Shown: piece after piece, positions 26,125 through 37,086 of the stretch
How positions within the stretch are numbered: position 1 is the stretch's first letter
How the letters are laid out: each line of letters begins with the position of its first letter
NCBI RefSeq assembly: GCF_005405205.1
Contig: NZ_BJDP01000006.1
Location: forward strand, 62,001 to 126,000
Reading direction: 5' to 3'
Length of the DNA stretch: 64,000 nucleotides
From: Enterococcus pingfangensis
GTDB lineage: Bacteria; Bacillota; Bacilli; Lactobacillales; Enterococcaceae
The notes under the pieces: generated by a model
Seen by the model: the letters and a program-made list of their open reading frames with translations, nothing else
Database searches by the model: none
Told to the model about the DNA's origin: nothing
Position numbers and translations under genes: made by a program

Positions 26125-26445
26125 GTGCTAGAAGCTTTAGAAAGAATAAAATTTGTAGAAGAACAAAATGAGCGCGAAAAAGAAAAATTGATTGCAGAGT
26201 TGGCTGCTTATGAAGCAAGTCAAAAAAAAATACTGCAAGAAAAAAAAGCAGAATTAAAAAATACTTTTTCTGAGGTATCGGCAGAAAAAGAAAAGAACTT
26301 GACGGAAAAATTGGCCGTAGAAGAGCAAGAGTTGACGGATAGTGCCGAAGCGGCGATTAAGTTGATGGAAAAAAATTATCTTGAAAAGAAAGAACAGACG
26401 ATCCAAGCAATCATTGAAAGGGTGATCTCAGAATATGGCAGTTAG
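26125..26445 (+). CDS. ntpF: V-type Na+-ATPase peripheral-stalk subunit NtpF (G/H type)
   Basis: A 106-residue, almost wholly charged alpha-helical protein with long Lys/Glu/Ala runs, as expected for the coiled-coil subunit that pairs with NtpE in the peripheral stalks of the V-ATPase. It has no membrane segment. It starts at a GTG 6 bases after AAAGGAGGG and overlaps ntpI by 11 bases. It is the first gene of the ntp operon, as in Enterococcus hirae. The identification rests largely on position and coiled-coil character. Confidence 0.85.
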   Translation: MLEALERIKFVEEQNEREKEKLIAELAAYEASQKKILQEKKAELKNTFSEVSAEKEKNLTEKLAVEEQELTDSAEAAIKLMEKNYLEKKEQTIQAIIERVISEYGS

Positions 26446-28396
26446 CAAAATGAGCAAGCTGACTTTGATTGCTCAACAAGGATATAGCGAACAGATTCTT
26501 TCTGCGATCCAGGGATTTCAAGGTGTAGAGATCCGCGACCTCTTTCAGCAGACTGTCAGTAATCAATGGGTGGAAAAATATTTTGAAGAAGCAGCTCCTC
26601 TACCTAGCCAAGATGGACTTTCAAGGATCGATCGACAACTAGAAGAAATAGCGCATGCCATTCAATTTATCGAACATCATGGCAGCAGTCGTGAAAAAGG
26701 AATGCATCTCAAGCGTCAGCAAGCCACGCTGAAAACGTTGGAAGAAAAATTTGATGAATCGGCTTTATTGGCTGAATTAACAAGTATCCAAGAATTAGAA
26801 CAGCAGTTTACAGAGATCAATGAAAAACAACGAGTGCTGCATGAACGAGAAAGTCTTTTGCAAAAGTGGCAAGCATTAGATTTCTTACCCAAAGATTTTT
26901 CATTGCGCTCTACTAACTATTTTTTAGGAACAGTGGATGCAAGTGTCTGGGAATTGCTTGAACAGCAGATAAAGGAACTGCAGATCCATTATGAACTAAT
27001 TTATAGTGACGAGCAGATCGTTAATTTTTCATTGATTTATCTGTGTACTGAGGCACCAAAAATCCAAGAGCTGATCCACCAATTCAGTGTTATCACTTTT
27101 ACTTATAAGGAAAAAGAATTGCCTAAAGTTGAATTGGCTGCGATCCAGCAAGTATTGCTTGAATTAGTAGAAGAGCAAAAACGCTTGGCACGCTTGATCG
27201 GTCAAAAGAAAATCAGCATCGAAAACTTAGAAATGGCGGAAGAAGTCCTGCTGGCTTATAAAAATCGCTGGTTGATCCATGATCGTTTCATCAAAGATGA
27301 TAAAGTATTTTTGATCCAAGGTTGGCTGGAAACGACAAGCTTTACAAGATTCGAAGCTTTCATAGGTGATTTGATTGGTCAAGAAAATCTCTATTTAGAA
27401 ATTGAAGAACCGACAGAAGTCGAGATTGCTGAAGAAATACCGACGAAATTGAAAAACAATGCAGTAGTCAAGCCATTTGAGATGTTGACGGAGATGTACA
27501 GTTTGCCCAAATATCACGAAATCGATCCGACGCCGTGGTTCATGCCCTTTTATTTCGTATTTTTTGGCATGATGGTGGCAGATGCAGGATACGGAGCTTT
27601 GATGTTATTGGCGACTACGATCGCATTGCGAACGGTTTTGCCGCGAGGAATGGAACGGTTCATGCATTTTTTCCAAATCTTAGCTGTGCCTACCATTATG
27701 TGGGGCTTGATCTATAATTCGTTTTTCGGCTATTCGTTAGGCTATCCGCCGATTCTTTCGACAAGTGACGATGTCATCAGTATTTTGATTCTATCGATCG
27801 TTTTTGGTGTAATCCAAATTTTTATCGGCTTAGGTTTAGCGGCAAAAGAAAACATCAAAGCTAAAAATTATCTTGGCGCGGTCTCTGACGGCTTCGCTTG
27901 GCAAGGGATCATGATTGGCGCGATCGTCGGCGGTTTAGGAAAAATGTTATTGAATAGTCAGCCGTTATTTATGGTCGGAGTCGTTTTGGCAATAGTGAGT
28001 GCATTAATGATCATCTTTACACCGATGCTGCAGTCAAAGTCAAAAATCAAAGGTTTAGCAAAAGGTGCATATAACTTATATGGGATCACCAGTTATATCG
28101 GCGATCTAGTTAGTTATACGCGGTTGATGGCATTAGGTATTTCCGGTGGGAGTATCGCTGCGGCATTCAATATGCTAGTAGGATATATGCCGCCAATTGC
28201 CCGTTTTAGTGTCGGAATTTTATTGATGGTAGCCTTGCATGGCTTGAATATTTTCTTATCGTTACTATCAGCGTATGTTCACGGTGCTCGGTTGCAGTAT
28301 GTCGAATTTTTTGGCAAATTTTACGAAGGCGGCGGGCGGGCATTTCGTCCATTAAAGACAGAAGAAAAATATATAAATATTGAACAAGAAAAATAA
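26435..28396 (+). CDS. ntpI: V-type Na+-ATPase subunit NtpI (a subunit)
   Basis: A 653-residue protein: an N-terminal cytosolic half (about 1-350) with coiled-coil stretches that binds the peripheral stalks, and a C-terminal membrane half with about seven or eight helices. The conserved region SYTRLMALGISGGSIAAAFN near residue 560 carries the Arg that releases Na+ from the c ring. It supplies the half-channels through which Na+ moves against the NtpK ring. Start ATG behind GAAAGGGTGATC. Length and order match the E. hirae gene. Confidence 0.93.
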   Translation: MAVSKMSKLTLIAQQGYSEQILSAIQGFQGVEIRDLFQQTVSNQWVEKYFEEAAPLPSQDGLSRIDRQLEEIAHAIQFIEHHGSSREKGMHLKRQQATLKTLEEKFDESALLAELTSIQELEQQFTEINEKQRVLHERESLLQKWQALDFLPKDFSLRSTNYFLGTVDASVWELLEQQIKELQIHYELIYSDEQIVNFSLIYLCTEAPKIQELIHQFSVITFTYKEKELPKVELAAIQQVLLELVEEQKRLARLIGQKKISIENLEMAEEVLLAYKNRWLIHDRFIKDDKVFLIQGWLETTSFTRFEAFIGDLIGQENLYLEIEEPTEVEIAEEIPTKLKNNAVVKPFEMLTEMYSLPKYHEIDPTPWFMPFYFVFFGMMVADAGYGALMLLATTIALRTVLPRGMERFMHFFQILAVPTIMWGLIYNSFFGYSLGYPPILSTSDDVISILILSIVFGVIQIFIGLGLAAKENIKAKNYLGAVSDGFAWQGIMIGAIVGGLGKMLLNSQPLFMVGVVLAIVSALMIIFTPMLQSKSKIKGLAKGAYNLYGITSYIGDLVSYTRLMALGISGGSIAAAFNMLVGYMPPIARFSVGILLMVALHGLNIFLSLLSAYVHGARLQYVEFFGKFYEGGGRAFRPLKTEEKYINIEQEK

Positions 28397-28411
28397 TTGG
28401 AGGAATTTTAG

Positions 28412-28885
<474 letters not shown>

Positions 28886-28896
28886 GGAGTTTTTTG

Positions 28897-29481
28897 ATGG
28901 AAGCAATCGAAAAAATAGTCGAACAATTAAAGCAACAAGCTGATTTGGAACAGCGCCAGTTAAAAGAAACTGAACGGGCCCGGATCGAACAAGAATTTCA
29001 AGCAGCGGAAGCAGAAATAATAGCAGATCATCAGAAACGTTTGGAGAAAAACTTACAAAATCTAGAGAACAATTATAAGCAGGAAGCAAATCGTCAACAA
29101 GTGATGCAAAAACAGCAGATCTTAAACCAGAAACAGGCTGTTTTAGAACGAGTATTTGCTGAAGCGGTCAGCCAAATGGAAAGCCGCTCTGCAAAACAAC
29201 AGCAAGAATTTGCTCAGCGAGCGTTGACTAAAATCCCTTTACAAGGTGAACTGACCTTTGTTCCAGGTAAAAAGTCGCAGTCAGTTTTTACCAAAGAATG
29301 GCTATTCGAGCAAAATCAACAGCTGGCGTATCAATTAAAGTTAGCTGATACGACTATTGCTGATCAAGCGGGTTTTATTTTAGATAAAAACGGCGTTCAA
29401 TATAACTTTCTTTATCAAAGTTTAGTTAGAGAAATTCAAGAACGAGAAAGTTTTGCCATTGCTCAAGCACTGTTTGATTAA
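28897..29481 (+). CDS. ntpE: V-type Na+-ATPase peripheral-stalk subunit NtpE
   Basis: A 194-residue protein with a long N-terminal charged coiled coil (about 1-95) and a mixed C-terminal domain (GELTFVPG...GFILDKNGVQYNFLYQSLVREI in parts). It pairs with NtpF to make the peripheral stalks holding the A3B3 head against the membrane part. I take the ATG at 28897 after AAGGAG; the in-frame TTG just upstream is less likely. A gap of 97 bases, unusually large for this operon, separates it from ntpC. Confidence 0.9.
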   Translation: MEAIEKIVEQLKQQADLEQRQLKETERARIEQEFQAAEAEIIADHQKRLEKNLQNLENNYKQEANRQQVMQKQQILNQKQAVLERVFAEAVSQMESRSAKQQQEFAQRALTKIPLQGELTFVPGKKSQSVFTKEWLFEQNQQLAYQLKLADTTIADQAGFILDKNGVQYNFLYQSLVREIQERESFAIAQALFD

Positions 29482-29578
29482 GCAAGCGCAATGCGAACGT
29501 CAATCAAATCAGTAACGTTATGTTGGCTAGATTTTTTACTAGAAAGTAATGTAGCAACTACGAATTAGGAGGCATTGA

Positions 29579-30574
29579 ATGAAACAAGCGACGTATCATG
29601 AATTGAATCCGCTGGTTCGTTTAAAAGAATTGGAATTGTTGTCGCCAGAGCTTCTGACGAGAATGGTGAAATCCGAGGATTTGACGGAAATCGAGACACT
29701 TTTTCGAGGAACGATTTACGGTGAGTATTTGACGGATAATTTTTATGAGAGCTTTGAAGAGGCCTTAGGGCAGGCACAAGCAAGTTTAATAACGGAATTA
29801 GTAAAAATAATTCCTGATCCTAATGTTATTTGGATCTATACGATGCGCTATACCTTCCATAATCTCAAGGCACTGCTCAAAGCCGATTTATTAGAGCAAA
29901 ATTTTGACGCGCTTTATATCTATGATGGTTTCTATTCCTTAGAACAGATCAAGACCGCTATTCGAACGGGTCAAGCAAGCGGCTTGGCGGATATTTTACT
30001 AGAAAGTATCCAAGAAGTTCGGGAGCATTTCGAAGAATCGAATAGTTTACAAGGAATCGATATTATTTTAGATCGTAATTATCTAAATGCACAAAGAACG
30101 ATCGCTGACAAAATCGGCGAACCAGAACTAACAGAAGAAGTGACGAGTTTTATCGATTTTACAAATATGCTGATGACTGCACGCGGGATCAAACAGCAGA
30201 GAAGCCGGAACTTCATGTTGACCGTCTTGTCCAGTCAAGGGAGTATTCCAAAAGAAGAATTATTAGCTTTTGTTGAAATCGGTTTGGAGCAACTGATCAA
30301 CTACTTAAGAACAACTTCTTACGCTGAAGTGATCGAACCAATCATACAAAATAATACGATCAAGCTAAGTCAGCTGGAACGGCTTTGTGATGACTACTTG
30401 ACGAGTTTTTATGAAACAGCTCAGACCCAAGCCTTTGGTCCTTTGCCTGTTTTGGCGTTGCTGAATGCAAAAACGATCGAAGTGAAAAATCTGCGGCTGA
30501 TCATTACCGGTAAACGAGTAGGACTAACGGATGAACAAATTAGAGAGAGGATGCGAGAGACTTATGGCACATAA
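29579..30574 (+). CDS. ntpC: V-type Na+-ATPase subunit NtpC (d subunit)
   Basis: A 331-residue helical protein of the V-ATPase d/AC39 family that forms the funnel linking the central rotor stalk to the c ring. Typical features are the early [28 protein letters not shown] region and the late [31 protein letters not shown] segment, which is strongly conserved. Start ATG behind TAGGAGG. It overlaps ntpG by 11 bases. Confidence 0.93.
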   Translation: MKQATYHELNPLVRLKELELLSPELLTRMVKSEDLTEIETLFRGTIYGEYLTDNFYESFEEALGQAQASLITELVKIIPDPNVIWIYTMRYTFHNLKALLKADLLEQNFDALYIYDGFYSLEQIKTAIRTGQASGLADILLESIQEVREHFEESNSLQGIDIILDRNYLNAQRTIADKIGEPELTEEVTSFIDFTNMLMTARGIKQQRSRNFMLTVLSSQGSIPKEELLAFVEIGLEQLINYLRTTSYAEVIEPIIQNNTIKLSQLERLCDDYLTSFYETAQTQAFGPLPVLALLNAKTIEVKNLRLIITGKRVGLTDEQIRERMRETYGT

Positions 30575-30875
30575 AATCGGCGCGATTGGCGATAAAGACT
30601 CGATCTTACCTTTCAGGCTCTTTGATTTTGATACTCGTACTATAAAGGATAAACAAATTATTCGTCAGCAGATTGACGAAATGGCTAAGAATGAATATGG
30701 CGTCATTTATATCACTGAAGAATTTGCTCAACTTGTTCCTGATACGATCAAACGCTATGAACAAGAGATGATCCCGGCGATCGTACTGATTCCTAATCAC
30801 GAAGGAACGCTAGGGATCGGCAAGTCTATGATTCAAGGACAAGTTGAACGAGCAGTCGGACAGAATATTTTATAA
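30564..30875 (+). CDS. ntpG: V-type Na+-ATPase central-stalk subunit NtpG (F subunit)
   Basis: A 103-residue Rossmann-like protein, equal in length to E. hirae NtpG. It begins [20 protein letters not shown] and contains [12 protein letters not shown] and [11 protein letters not shown], the family pattern. It binds NtpD in the rotor axle. I use the ATG at 30564 with GAGAGG upstream; the open frame extends 33 bases further into ntpC but that part is not conserved. Confidence 0.92.
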   Translation: MAHKIGAIGDKDSILPFRLFDFDTRTIKDKQIIRQQIDEMAKNEYGVIYITEEFAQLVPDTIKRYEQEMIPAIVLIPNHEGTLGIGKSMIQGQVERAVGQNIL

Positions 30876-30888
30876 AGGAGCTAATGTC

Positions 30889-32670
30889 TTGCAAGAAGGA
30901 AGAATAATAAAAGTTTCTGGCCCACTAGTGCTGGCAGAAAATATGGAGCAAGCAGCGATTCAAGATATTTGTTATGTTGGTGACCTTGGAGTTATCGGTG
31001 AAATTATCGAGATGCGCGGCAATGTCGCCTCCATTCAAGTATATGAAGAAACAGCAGGGATCGGTCCTGGTGAACCCGTTAGAACGACCGGAGAAGCACT
31101 CTCCGTTGAATTAGGACCAGGGATCCTTTCACAAATGTTTGATGGTATCCAACGGCCATTAGATACGTTTAAAAAACAAACAAATAGTAATTTTCTTAAT
31201 CGCGGAGTTCAAATCCCCGCTTTGGATCATACAAAAAAATGGTGGTTCGAAGCGTCAGTTGAAGTAGGAGATACCGTATCAGCTGGCGATATAGTTGGAA
31301 CAGTCGAAGAAACGAAGATCATCACTCATAAAATCATGGTTCCTAATGGTGTCAAAGGAATAGTGAAAAAAATCTCATCAGGTGAATTTACGATCGATGA
31401 GTCTGTTTATGTAATCGAAACAGCCAACGGGTTGCAAGAATTTTCAATGTTGCAAAAATGGCCGGTTCGACGCGGGCGTCCAGTTTCAGAAAAATTAAAT
31501 CCTGAAGCACCGATGATTACCGGTCAACGAGTCATCGATACGTTTTTCCCTGTAGTAAAGGGCGGGGCCGCTGCAGTTCCGGGCCCATTCGGCGCTGGGA
31601 AAACAGTTGTTCAGCATCAAATCGCTAAATGGGCCGATGTCGATATCGTAGTTTATGTTGGCTGCGGTGAACGCGGAAATGAAATGACGGATGTACTGAA
31701 TGAATTTCCTGAATTGGTTGATCCTAAGACTGGCGAATCAGTAATGGAACGCACGATTTTGATTGCCAATACTTCAAACATGCCGGTAGCGGCACGGGAA
31801 GCTTCCATTTACACTGGGATCACAATCGCGGAATATTTCCGGGATATGGGCTACAATATTGCAATCATGGCAGATTCCACTTCACGTTGGGCAGAAGCCT
31901 TGCGTGAAATGAGCGGACGCTTGGAAGAGATGCCTGGCGATGAAGGGTATCCAGCTTATTTGGGCAGCCGGCTAGCAGAATATTATGAACGATCTGGCCG
32001 CGTGATCGCCCTAGGTAGTGATAGACGTGAAGGTTCGATTACAGCAATCAGTGCCGTATCCCCTTCCGGTGGAGATACTTCTGAGCCTGTAACGCAAAAC
32101 ACATTGCGGGTTGTAAAAGTTTTCTGGGGCTTAAGTGCAACTTTAGCCCAACAACGCCATTTTCCATCGATCGACTGGCTGCAAAGTTATTCTTTATATT
32201 CCGCAGAAGTCGGGAAATATTTAGATAACGCGTTGCAGGCAAATTGGTCGCAAATGGTCGCAGAAGGAATGAAAATGCTGCAAAAAGAATCTGAATTAAA
32301 TGAGATCGTTCGGCTAGTCGGGATTGATTCTTTATCCGAAAAAGATCGACTGACACTTGAAGTCGCGAAATCTTTACGGGAGGATTATTTGCAGCAAAAT
32401 GCTTTTGATGATGTCGATACATTCACCTCACGGGAAAAACAATTCAAAATGATCCAAAATATTTTGACGTTTAACAAAGAAGGCCAACGTGCGTTAGAGT
32501 TGGGAACGTATTTGAAAGAAATCATGGATGGGACTTTTGTTTTACGCGATCGAATCGCACGAAGCAAGTACATCCCGGAAACAGAATTAGCCAAATTGGA
32601 TCAAATCAATTTAGATATCGTTGCAGAAATCCAAGCAATCGTTGCAGAAGGAGGCATGACCAATGATTAA
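30889..32670 (+). CDS. ntpA: V-type Na+-ATPase catalytic subunit NtpA
   Basis: The 593-residue catalytic A subunit, identical in length to E. hirae NtpA. It has the P-loop GPFGAGKT with Lys238 and Thr239, catalytic Glu261 in GCGERGNE, the A-subunit-specific non-homologous insert (about residues 110-185), and SPSGGD. It hydrolyses ATP at the A-B interface to drive rotation. The start is a TTG at 30889, 8 bases after AAAGGAG; upstream in-frame codons overlap ntpG and are not conserved. It overlaps ntpB by 8 bases. Confidence 0.96.
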   Translation: MQEGRIIKVSGPLVLAENMEQAAIQDICYVGDLGVIGEIIEMRGNVASIQVYEETAGIGPGEPVRTTGEALSVELGPGILSQMFDGIQRPLDTFKKQTNSNFLNRGVQIPALDHTKKWWFEASVEVGDTVSAGDIVGTVEETKIITHKIMVPNGVKGIVKKISSGEFTIDESVYVIETANGLQEFSMLQKWPVRRGRPVSEKLNPEAPMITGQRVIDTFFPVVKGGAAAVPGPFGAGKTVVQHQIAKWADVDIVVYVGCGERGNEMTDVLNEFPELVDPKTGESVMERTILIANTSNMPVAAREASIYTGITIAEYFRDMGYNIAIMADSTSRWAEALREMSGRLEEMPGDEGYPAYLGSRLAEYYERSGRVIALGSDRREGSITAISAVSPSGGDTSEPVTQNTLRVVKVFWGLSATLAQQRHFPSIDWLQSYSLYSAEVGKYLDNALQANWSQMVAEGMKMLQKESELNEIVRLVGIDSLSEKDRLTLEVAKSLREDYLQQNAFDDVDTFTSREKQFKMIQNILTFNKEGQRALELGTYLKEIMDGTFVLRDRIARSKYIPETELAKLDQINLDIVAEIQAIVAEGGMTND

Positions 32671-34039
32671 AGAATACAAAACGATCAATGAAGTGGTCGG
32701 TCCTTTGATGGCGATTGATAAAGTAGAAGGAATCAAATATGAAGAGTTGCTGGAAGTTCGTTTGAGCAATGGCGAAATTCGCCGCGGCCAAGTCTTAGAG
32801 ATTCACGAAGATAAAGCCTTAGTCCAAATCTTTGAAGGAACCAGCGGGATCAATTTAAAAGAATCGACCGCACGTTTTTTAGGGCACCCGCTAGAGTTAG
32901 GTGTTTCAGAAGACATGGTCGGACGGGTGTTTGATGGTCTTGGTCGTCCCAAAGACGGTGGGCCAGAGATCTTAGCTGAAAAAAATGTTGATATTAACGG
33001 AGAAGTGATTAATCCTGTTTCGCGGGATTATCCGGATGAATTTATCCAAACGGGAATTTCCGCGATCGATCACTTGAATACGTTAGTTCGTGGCCAAAAA
33101 CTACCGGTATTTTCCGGCTTTGGCTTGCCGCATAAAGAATTAGCCGCTCAAATCGCTCGACAAGCGACCGTATTGAATACAGACGATGATTTTGCCGTTG
33201 TTTTTGCAGGAATCGGCATTACGTTTGAAGAAGCAGAATTTTTCATGGAAGATTTTCGTCAAACTGGTGCGATCGATCGTTCCGTAGTCTTCATGAATCT
33301 GGCGAATGATCCGGCAATCGAACGAATCGCCACACCGCGGATGGCTTTGACTGCCGCGGAATATTTAGCCTATGAAAAAGGGATGCACGTTTTAGTTATT
33401 ATGACGGATATGACTAATTATTGTGAAGCGTTGCGTGAAATTTCAGCCGCTCGGCGTGAAGTCCCTGGTCGAAGAGGCTATCCTGGTTATCTTTATACGA
33501 ATCTAGCGACATTGTATGAACGTGCCGGCAGAATTCGCGGGTTGAAAGGTTCTGTAACGCAGATCCCGATCCTGACGATGCCAGAAGATGACAAGACGCA
33601 TCCAATTCCTGACTTAACTGGTTATATTACAGAAGGCCAAATCATTTTATCCCGTGAATTGGATAAAAATGGGATTCAGCCGCCAATCGATGTATTGCCG
33701 TCTTTATCACGTTTGAAAGATAAAGGAACCGGTGAAGGCAAGACGCGGAAAGATCACGCACCGACGATGAACCAGCTGTTTGCCGCATACGCGCAAGGAA
33801 AGCAAGCTAAAGAGTTAGCGGTAGTACTGGGTGATTCAGCATTGTCAGATGTCGATAAAATCTATGCGAAATTTGCCGAGCGTTTTGAAGAAGAATATGT
33901 CAATCAAGGATTTTATGAAAACCGCTCGATCGAAGAAACGTTGAATCTCGGCTGGGAGCTTTTAGCGATGTTGCCGCGTACAGAGTTAAAACGGATCAAA
34001 GATGATATGTTGGATGAATATTTAACAGAAGGAGTTTGA
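32663..34039 (+). CDS. ntpB: V-type Na+-ATPase subunit NtpB (non-catalytic B subunit)
   Basis: A 458-residue regulatory B subunit, same length as in E. hirae. It lacks a classical P-loop at the equivalent site ([13 protein letters not shown]), as expected, but supplies the arginine finger in SLSRLKD. Conserved blocks include [19 protein letters not shown] and the late [18 protein letters not shown]. The ATG lies inside the end of ntpA and has GGAGGCATGACC upstream, so translation is coupled. Confidence 0.96.
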   Translation: MIKEYKTINEVVGPLMAIDKVEGIKYEELLEVRLSNGEIRRGQVLEIHEDKALVQIFEGTSGINLKESTARFLGHPLELGVSEDMVGRVFDGLGRPKDGGPEILAEKNVDINGEVINPVSRDYPDEFIQTGISAIDHLNTLVRGQKLPVFSGFGLPHKELAAQIARQATVLNTDDDFAVVFAGIGITFEEAEFFMEDFRQTGAIDRSVVFMNLANDPAIERIATPRMALTAAEYLAYEKGMHVLVIMTDMTNYCEALREISAARREVPGRRGYPGYLYTNLATLYERAGRIRGLKGSVTQIPILTMPEDDKTHPIPDLTGYITEGQIILSRELDKNGIQPPIDVLPSLSRLKDKGTGEGKTRKDHAPTMNQLFAAYAQGKQAKELAVVLGDSALSDVDKIYAKFAERFEEEYVNQGFYENRSIEETLNLGWELLAMLPRTELKRIKDDMLDEYLTEGV

Positions 34040-34043
34040 TCCT

Positions 34044-34676
34044 ATGGTGAAATTAAATGTCAATCCAACTCGGATGGAACTCACTCGACTGAAGAAACAA
34101 TTAACAACAGCTAGTCGTGGGCATAAACTGTTAAAAGATAAGCAAGATGAGCTGATGCGCCGTTTTATTTTATTAGTCAAAAAGAACGATCAAATGCGCG
34201 CAGAAGTTGAAGTAAAACTGCAGCAAGCAATGAAGAATTTTTCAGTAGCGGATGCGCTGCTAAATGATAAATATATCGAAGAATTGCTAGCTGTTCCCAA
34301 AGAACGGGTCACACTGGATGTGATCGAAAAAGATGTCATGAGTGTCAAAGTACCGATAATGAATTTTCAGCATCAATCGGAATTGTCAGATGGACCGCTG
34401 GAATATGGGTTCTTGAATTCCAACGATGAGCTGGATCAAAGTATTCAAAAGTTTACAGAAGTCTTGCCCGAATTGCTGGAGCTGACTGAAATCGAAAAAA
34501 CGTGTCAATTGATGGCAAAAGAGATCGAAAAGACACGCCGACGCGTAAACGCCTTAGAATACATGACAATCCCGCAATTGGAGGAGACAATTTACTTTAT
34601 CCAAATGAAGCTAGAAGAAAATGAGCGGGCGGAAGTAACGCGCATGATCAAAGTTAAAAATATGGGGACTACTTAA
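34044..34676 (+). CDS. ntpD: V-type Na+-ATPase central-stalk subunit NtpD (D subunit)
   Basis: A 210-residue protein that forms a long antiparallel coiled coil, the rotor shaft inside the A3B3 head. The start ([33 protein letters not shown], in parts) and the late [20 protein letters not shown] are the conserved halves of this coil. It begins 4 bases after the ntpB stop behind GGAG. Its stop codon lies inside a terminator hairpin that partly separates it from ntpJ. Confidence 0.95.
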   Translation: MVKLNVNPTRMELTRLKKQLTTASRGHKLLKDKQDELMRRFILLVKKNDQMRAEVEVKLQQAMKNFSVADALLNDKYIEELLAVPKERVTLDVIEKDVMSVKVPIMNFQHQSELSDGPLEYGFLNSNDELDQSIQKFTEVLPELLELTEIEKTCQLMAKEIEKTRRRVNALEYMTIPQLEETIYFIQMKLEENERAEVTRMIKVKNMGTT

Positions 34677-34696
34677 AAAGTAGTTCCTTTTTTTGA
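34663..34696 (+). terminator. terminator between ntpD and ntpJ
   Basis: GGGACTACTT / AAGTAGTTCC, with a wobble, forms a hairpin around the ntpD stop codon and is followed by T7. Some readthrough into ntpJ is plausible since its ribosome site follows at once. Confidence 0.75.
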
Positions 34697-34707
34697 AGGT
34701 AGGAAGT

Positions 34708-36066
34708 ATGAACAGAAAAAAATATTGGACCATCAAACTTCATCCAATCCAATTTATCGCCTTAGGATTTGCTGTAGTGATTTTATTCGGCGGTCTGCTG
34801 CTGACCTTGCCGATATTTACACAATCAGGAAAAGCAACTCCATTCATCGATGCTTTATTTACTGCCGCATCAGCAACTTGTGTAACGGGGTTGACGACAC
34901 TGACCACTAGCGAACAGTGGAATATGGGTGGGCAATGGGTCATTTTAAGCTTGATCGAAGTTGGCGGATTAGGTTTTATGATGATGCCGTTTATTTTCTT
35001 TGCATTCATGAAGAAAAAAGTCGGTTTGCTGACTAGGATTATTCTACAAGAGTCATTAAATTTAGATACTTTATCAGGCGTGATGCGCTTGATGTTTTAC
35101 ATTCTTCGTTTTGCGCTAGGATTTCAATTAGTTGGGACTTTGTTGCTGGCAATAGATTTTATCCCTAGTTATGGAATATCAAAAGGTCTTTGGTATGCGT
35201 TGTTCCATTCTGTTTCAGCGTTTTGCAATGCTGGATTTGATTTGTTTGGAGATAGTCTAGTAGGTTTTCAAAACAACGCGTATGTATTATTAGTAATCTC
35301 CGGCTTGATCATTGCTGGCGGATTGGGCTTTATTGTTTGGCGAGATTTGCTGAATTTCCGTAAAACAAGAAGATTGAGTTTGCATAGTAAGTTGGCATTG
35401 ACTGTATCGAGCAGTCTGCTGATTATCGGAACGATCGTTTTTTATGTATCAGAAGCAGGCGGACAGACAATCGTCGGAAATGCCTCTGCGCTTGATCGTT
35501 TTGCTAACATATTTTTTATGTCGGTGACGGCTCGAACGGCTGGTTATTTTTCAGTTGATTATGGAAGTGTCAGTCAGGCGGGAATCTTATTTACAATTGT
35601 GTTGATGTTTATTGGCGGAACATCAGGCTCGACGGCCGGCGGGTTAAAGACAACTACGTTTGGAGTCTTGCTGGTCCAGGCGATTTCTCTCTTAAAAGGA
35701 AGAGAACATGCGGAAGTATTTCGGCGGACGATTCGTCCATCGATTGTATCACGCGCGCTCACTTTATTTTTTATTACGTTAAGTTTGTGTATTGGTGTGA
35801 CGATGCTGATGTCAGCTACCGAAATCTTGCCGCGCTTTCGTGGAATTGAATATTTATTATTTGAAACATTTTCAGCTTTTGGAACTGTGGGGCTTACGAT
35901 GGGATTGACTTCGGATCTAAGTTTGATAGGAAAGCTCTTGATTATCGGGTTGATGTATCTTGGGCGAGTCGGTGTTTTGACTGTTGGTTTTGCCTTAACG
36001 ATGCGTTTGATAAAAGCCAAAGGCGGACGCTACAAACTTCCAGAAGAAAGTGTGATCATCGGCTAA
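34708..36066 (+). CDS. ntpJ: K+ uptake protein NtpJ (KtrB/TrkH family)
   Basis: A 452-residue membrane protein of the Trk/Ktr/HKT superfamily with four membrane-pore-membrane repeats. The four selectivity-filter loops can be read: ATCVTGL (about residue 60), FCNAGF, RTAGYF and FGTVGL. In E. hirae NtpJ is the KtrII K+ transporter, which needs the Na+ pump in vivo. The ATG at 34708 follows GGAAG; the in-frame ATG at 34693 lies in the terminator T-run. No ntpH-sized frame lies between ntpD and ntpJ. Confidence 0.93.
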   Translation: MNRKKYWTIKLHPIQFIALGFAVVILFGGLLLTLPIFTQSGKATPFIDALFTAASATCVTGLTTLTTSEQWNMGGQWVILSLIEVGGLGFMMMPFIFFAFMKKKVGLLTRIILQESLNLDTLSGVMRLMFYILRFALGFQLVGTLLLAIDFIPSYGISKGLWYALFHSVSAFCNAGFDLFGDSLVGFQNNAYVLLVISGLIIAGGLGFIVWRDLLNFRKTRRLSLHSKLALTVSSSLLIIGTIVFYVSEAGGQTIVGNASALDRFANIFFMSVTARTAGYFSVDYGSVSQAGILFTIVLMFIGGTSGSTAGGLKTTTFGVLLVQAISLLKGREHAEVFRRTIRPSIVSRALTLFFITLSLCIGVTMLMSATEILPRFRGIEYLLFETFSAFGTVGLTMGLTSDLSLIGKLLIIGLMYLGRVGVLTVGFALTMRLIKAKGGRYKLPEESVIIG

Positions 36067-36100
36067 GAGTCCGTTGTTTAAAAAAGTTCATATAAGTATA

Positions 36101-36133
36101 AAAAAAGGTTGCGGCAACTGCCGCAACCTTTTA
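36101..36133. terminator. bidirectional terminator after ntpJ
   Basis: AAAAGGTTGCGGCA / TGCCGCAACCTTTT forms a nearly perfect palindrome with A-run and T-run flanks between the convergent ntpJ and glyoxalase genes. Confidence 0.9.
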
Positions 36134-36137
36134 TGTT

Positions 36138-36506
36138 TTAACGAATTACTTCAATTTTGTAGCCATCTGGATCGGTAATGAAATAATATGAGGGATCTGT
36201 TCCAGGCAAGCCTTTCATATCAGTGACGGTAAAACCATGGGCTTTATGTTGTTCATGAAGTTGTGTGATATTTTCTGAACGAATCGCAATGTGACCGTAG
36301 CCGTCTCCTAAGTCATATGCAGCATGATCATAGTTGTAAGTCAACTCTAGTTCGTAATCGTCCCCTGGTAAAGTTAAGTAAACAAGAGTGAATTTTGATT
36401 CTGGAAAATCACGGCGGCGTGATTCCTCAAAGCCAAATACGTCTTGATAAAATTTTACGGATGCGTCTAAGTCTTTTACGCGGACGCAAGTATGTGCCAT
36501 TTTCAT
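36138..36506 (-). CDS. glyoxalase I / VOC family metalloenzyme
   Basis: A 122-residue vicinal-oxygen-chelate protein. The four metal ligands of glyoxalase I are in place: His5 (MAHTCVRV), Glu54 (YELELTY), His72 (GYGHIAI) and Glu119 (YKIEVIR), closely matching the spacing of E. coli GloA. It would convert the methylglyoxal-thiol adduct to S-lactoyl-thiol, detoxifying a glycolytic by-product. The ATG has AGGAGG upstream. Other VOC activities cannot be excluded. Confidence 0.85.
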   Translation of the reverse strand: MKMAHTCVRVKDLDASVKFYQDVFGFEESRRRDFPESKFTLVYLTLPGDDYELELTYNYDHAAYDLGDGYGHIAIRSENITQLHEQHKAHGFTVTDMKGLPGTDPSYYFITDPDGYKIEVIR

Positions 36507-36642
36507 AAATAAGCAGCCTCCTAATAATTGATAATTTCATGATAACATAAATTTTCAAGTTGCAGCATTTATGTTCAGTGGTTGTTTATGAGGATTTTTT
36601 AATGTAAACTAACTAGTAAATACAATTTGCAGGAGGATACCA

Positions 36643-37086
36643 ATGATCCCAGTGTTTGGCGTAAAAGAAACTGAAAAAAATTATCAAGCACGTTATGCAG
36701 CTTACGCAATTTTAATAAATGATGAAGGAAATATCGCGCTCGTCCAAGCTCCTAATGGCGCCTACTTTTTACCTGGAGGAGAAATCGAAGGTAATGAGAC
36801 TAAAGAAGAAGCGATCGCTCGTGAGATGTTGGAAGAATTAGGCTTTGAAGTCGTTTTATCCGATTATCTGGGGCAGGCGGATGAATATTTTTATTCTCGT
36901 CACCGCACGACTTTCTTTTATAATCCCGGCTATTTTTATTCTACAAAAAGTTGGAAAAAAGTATCTGAACCGTTAGAAGAAGGCAACAACAGCAGCTGGG
37001 AATCGCCAGCTAAAGCGCTTGAATTATTAAAGCGGGGCAGCCATAAATGGGCAGTAGAAGAATGGCTAAAGAAAAAAACTTTCTGA
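36643..37086 (+). CDS. NUDIX hydrolase
   Basis: A 147-residue NUDIX-fold pyrophosphatase. The full box GX5EX7REUXEEXGU is present: GGEIEGNETKEEAIAREMLEELGF (read in parts, about residues 45-68). It hydrolyses a nucleoside diphosphate linked to another moiety, but the substrate is not evident. Start ATG behind AGGAGG. It is convergent with the HD-domain gene, and the 3' end is part of the outer stem of an unusual double-palindrome terminator. Confidence 0.9.
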   Translation: MIPVFGVKETEKNYQARYAAYAILINDEGNIALVQAPNGAYFLPGGEIEGNETKEEAIAREMLEELGFEVVLSDYLGQADEYFYSRHRTTFFYNPGYFYSTKSWKKVSEPLEEGNNSSWESPAKALELLKRGSHKWAVEEWLKKKTF

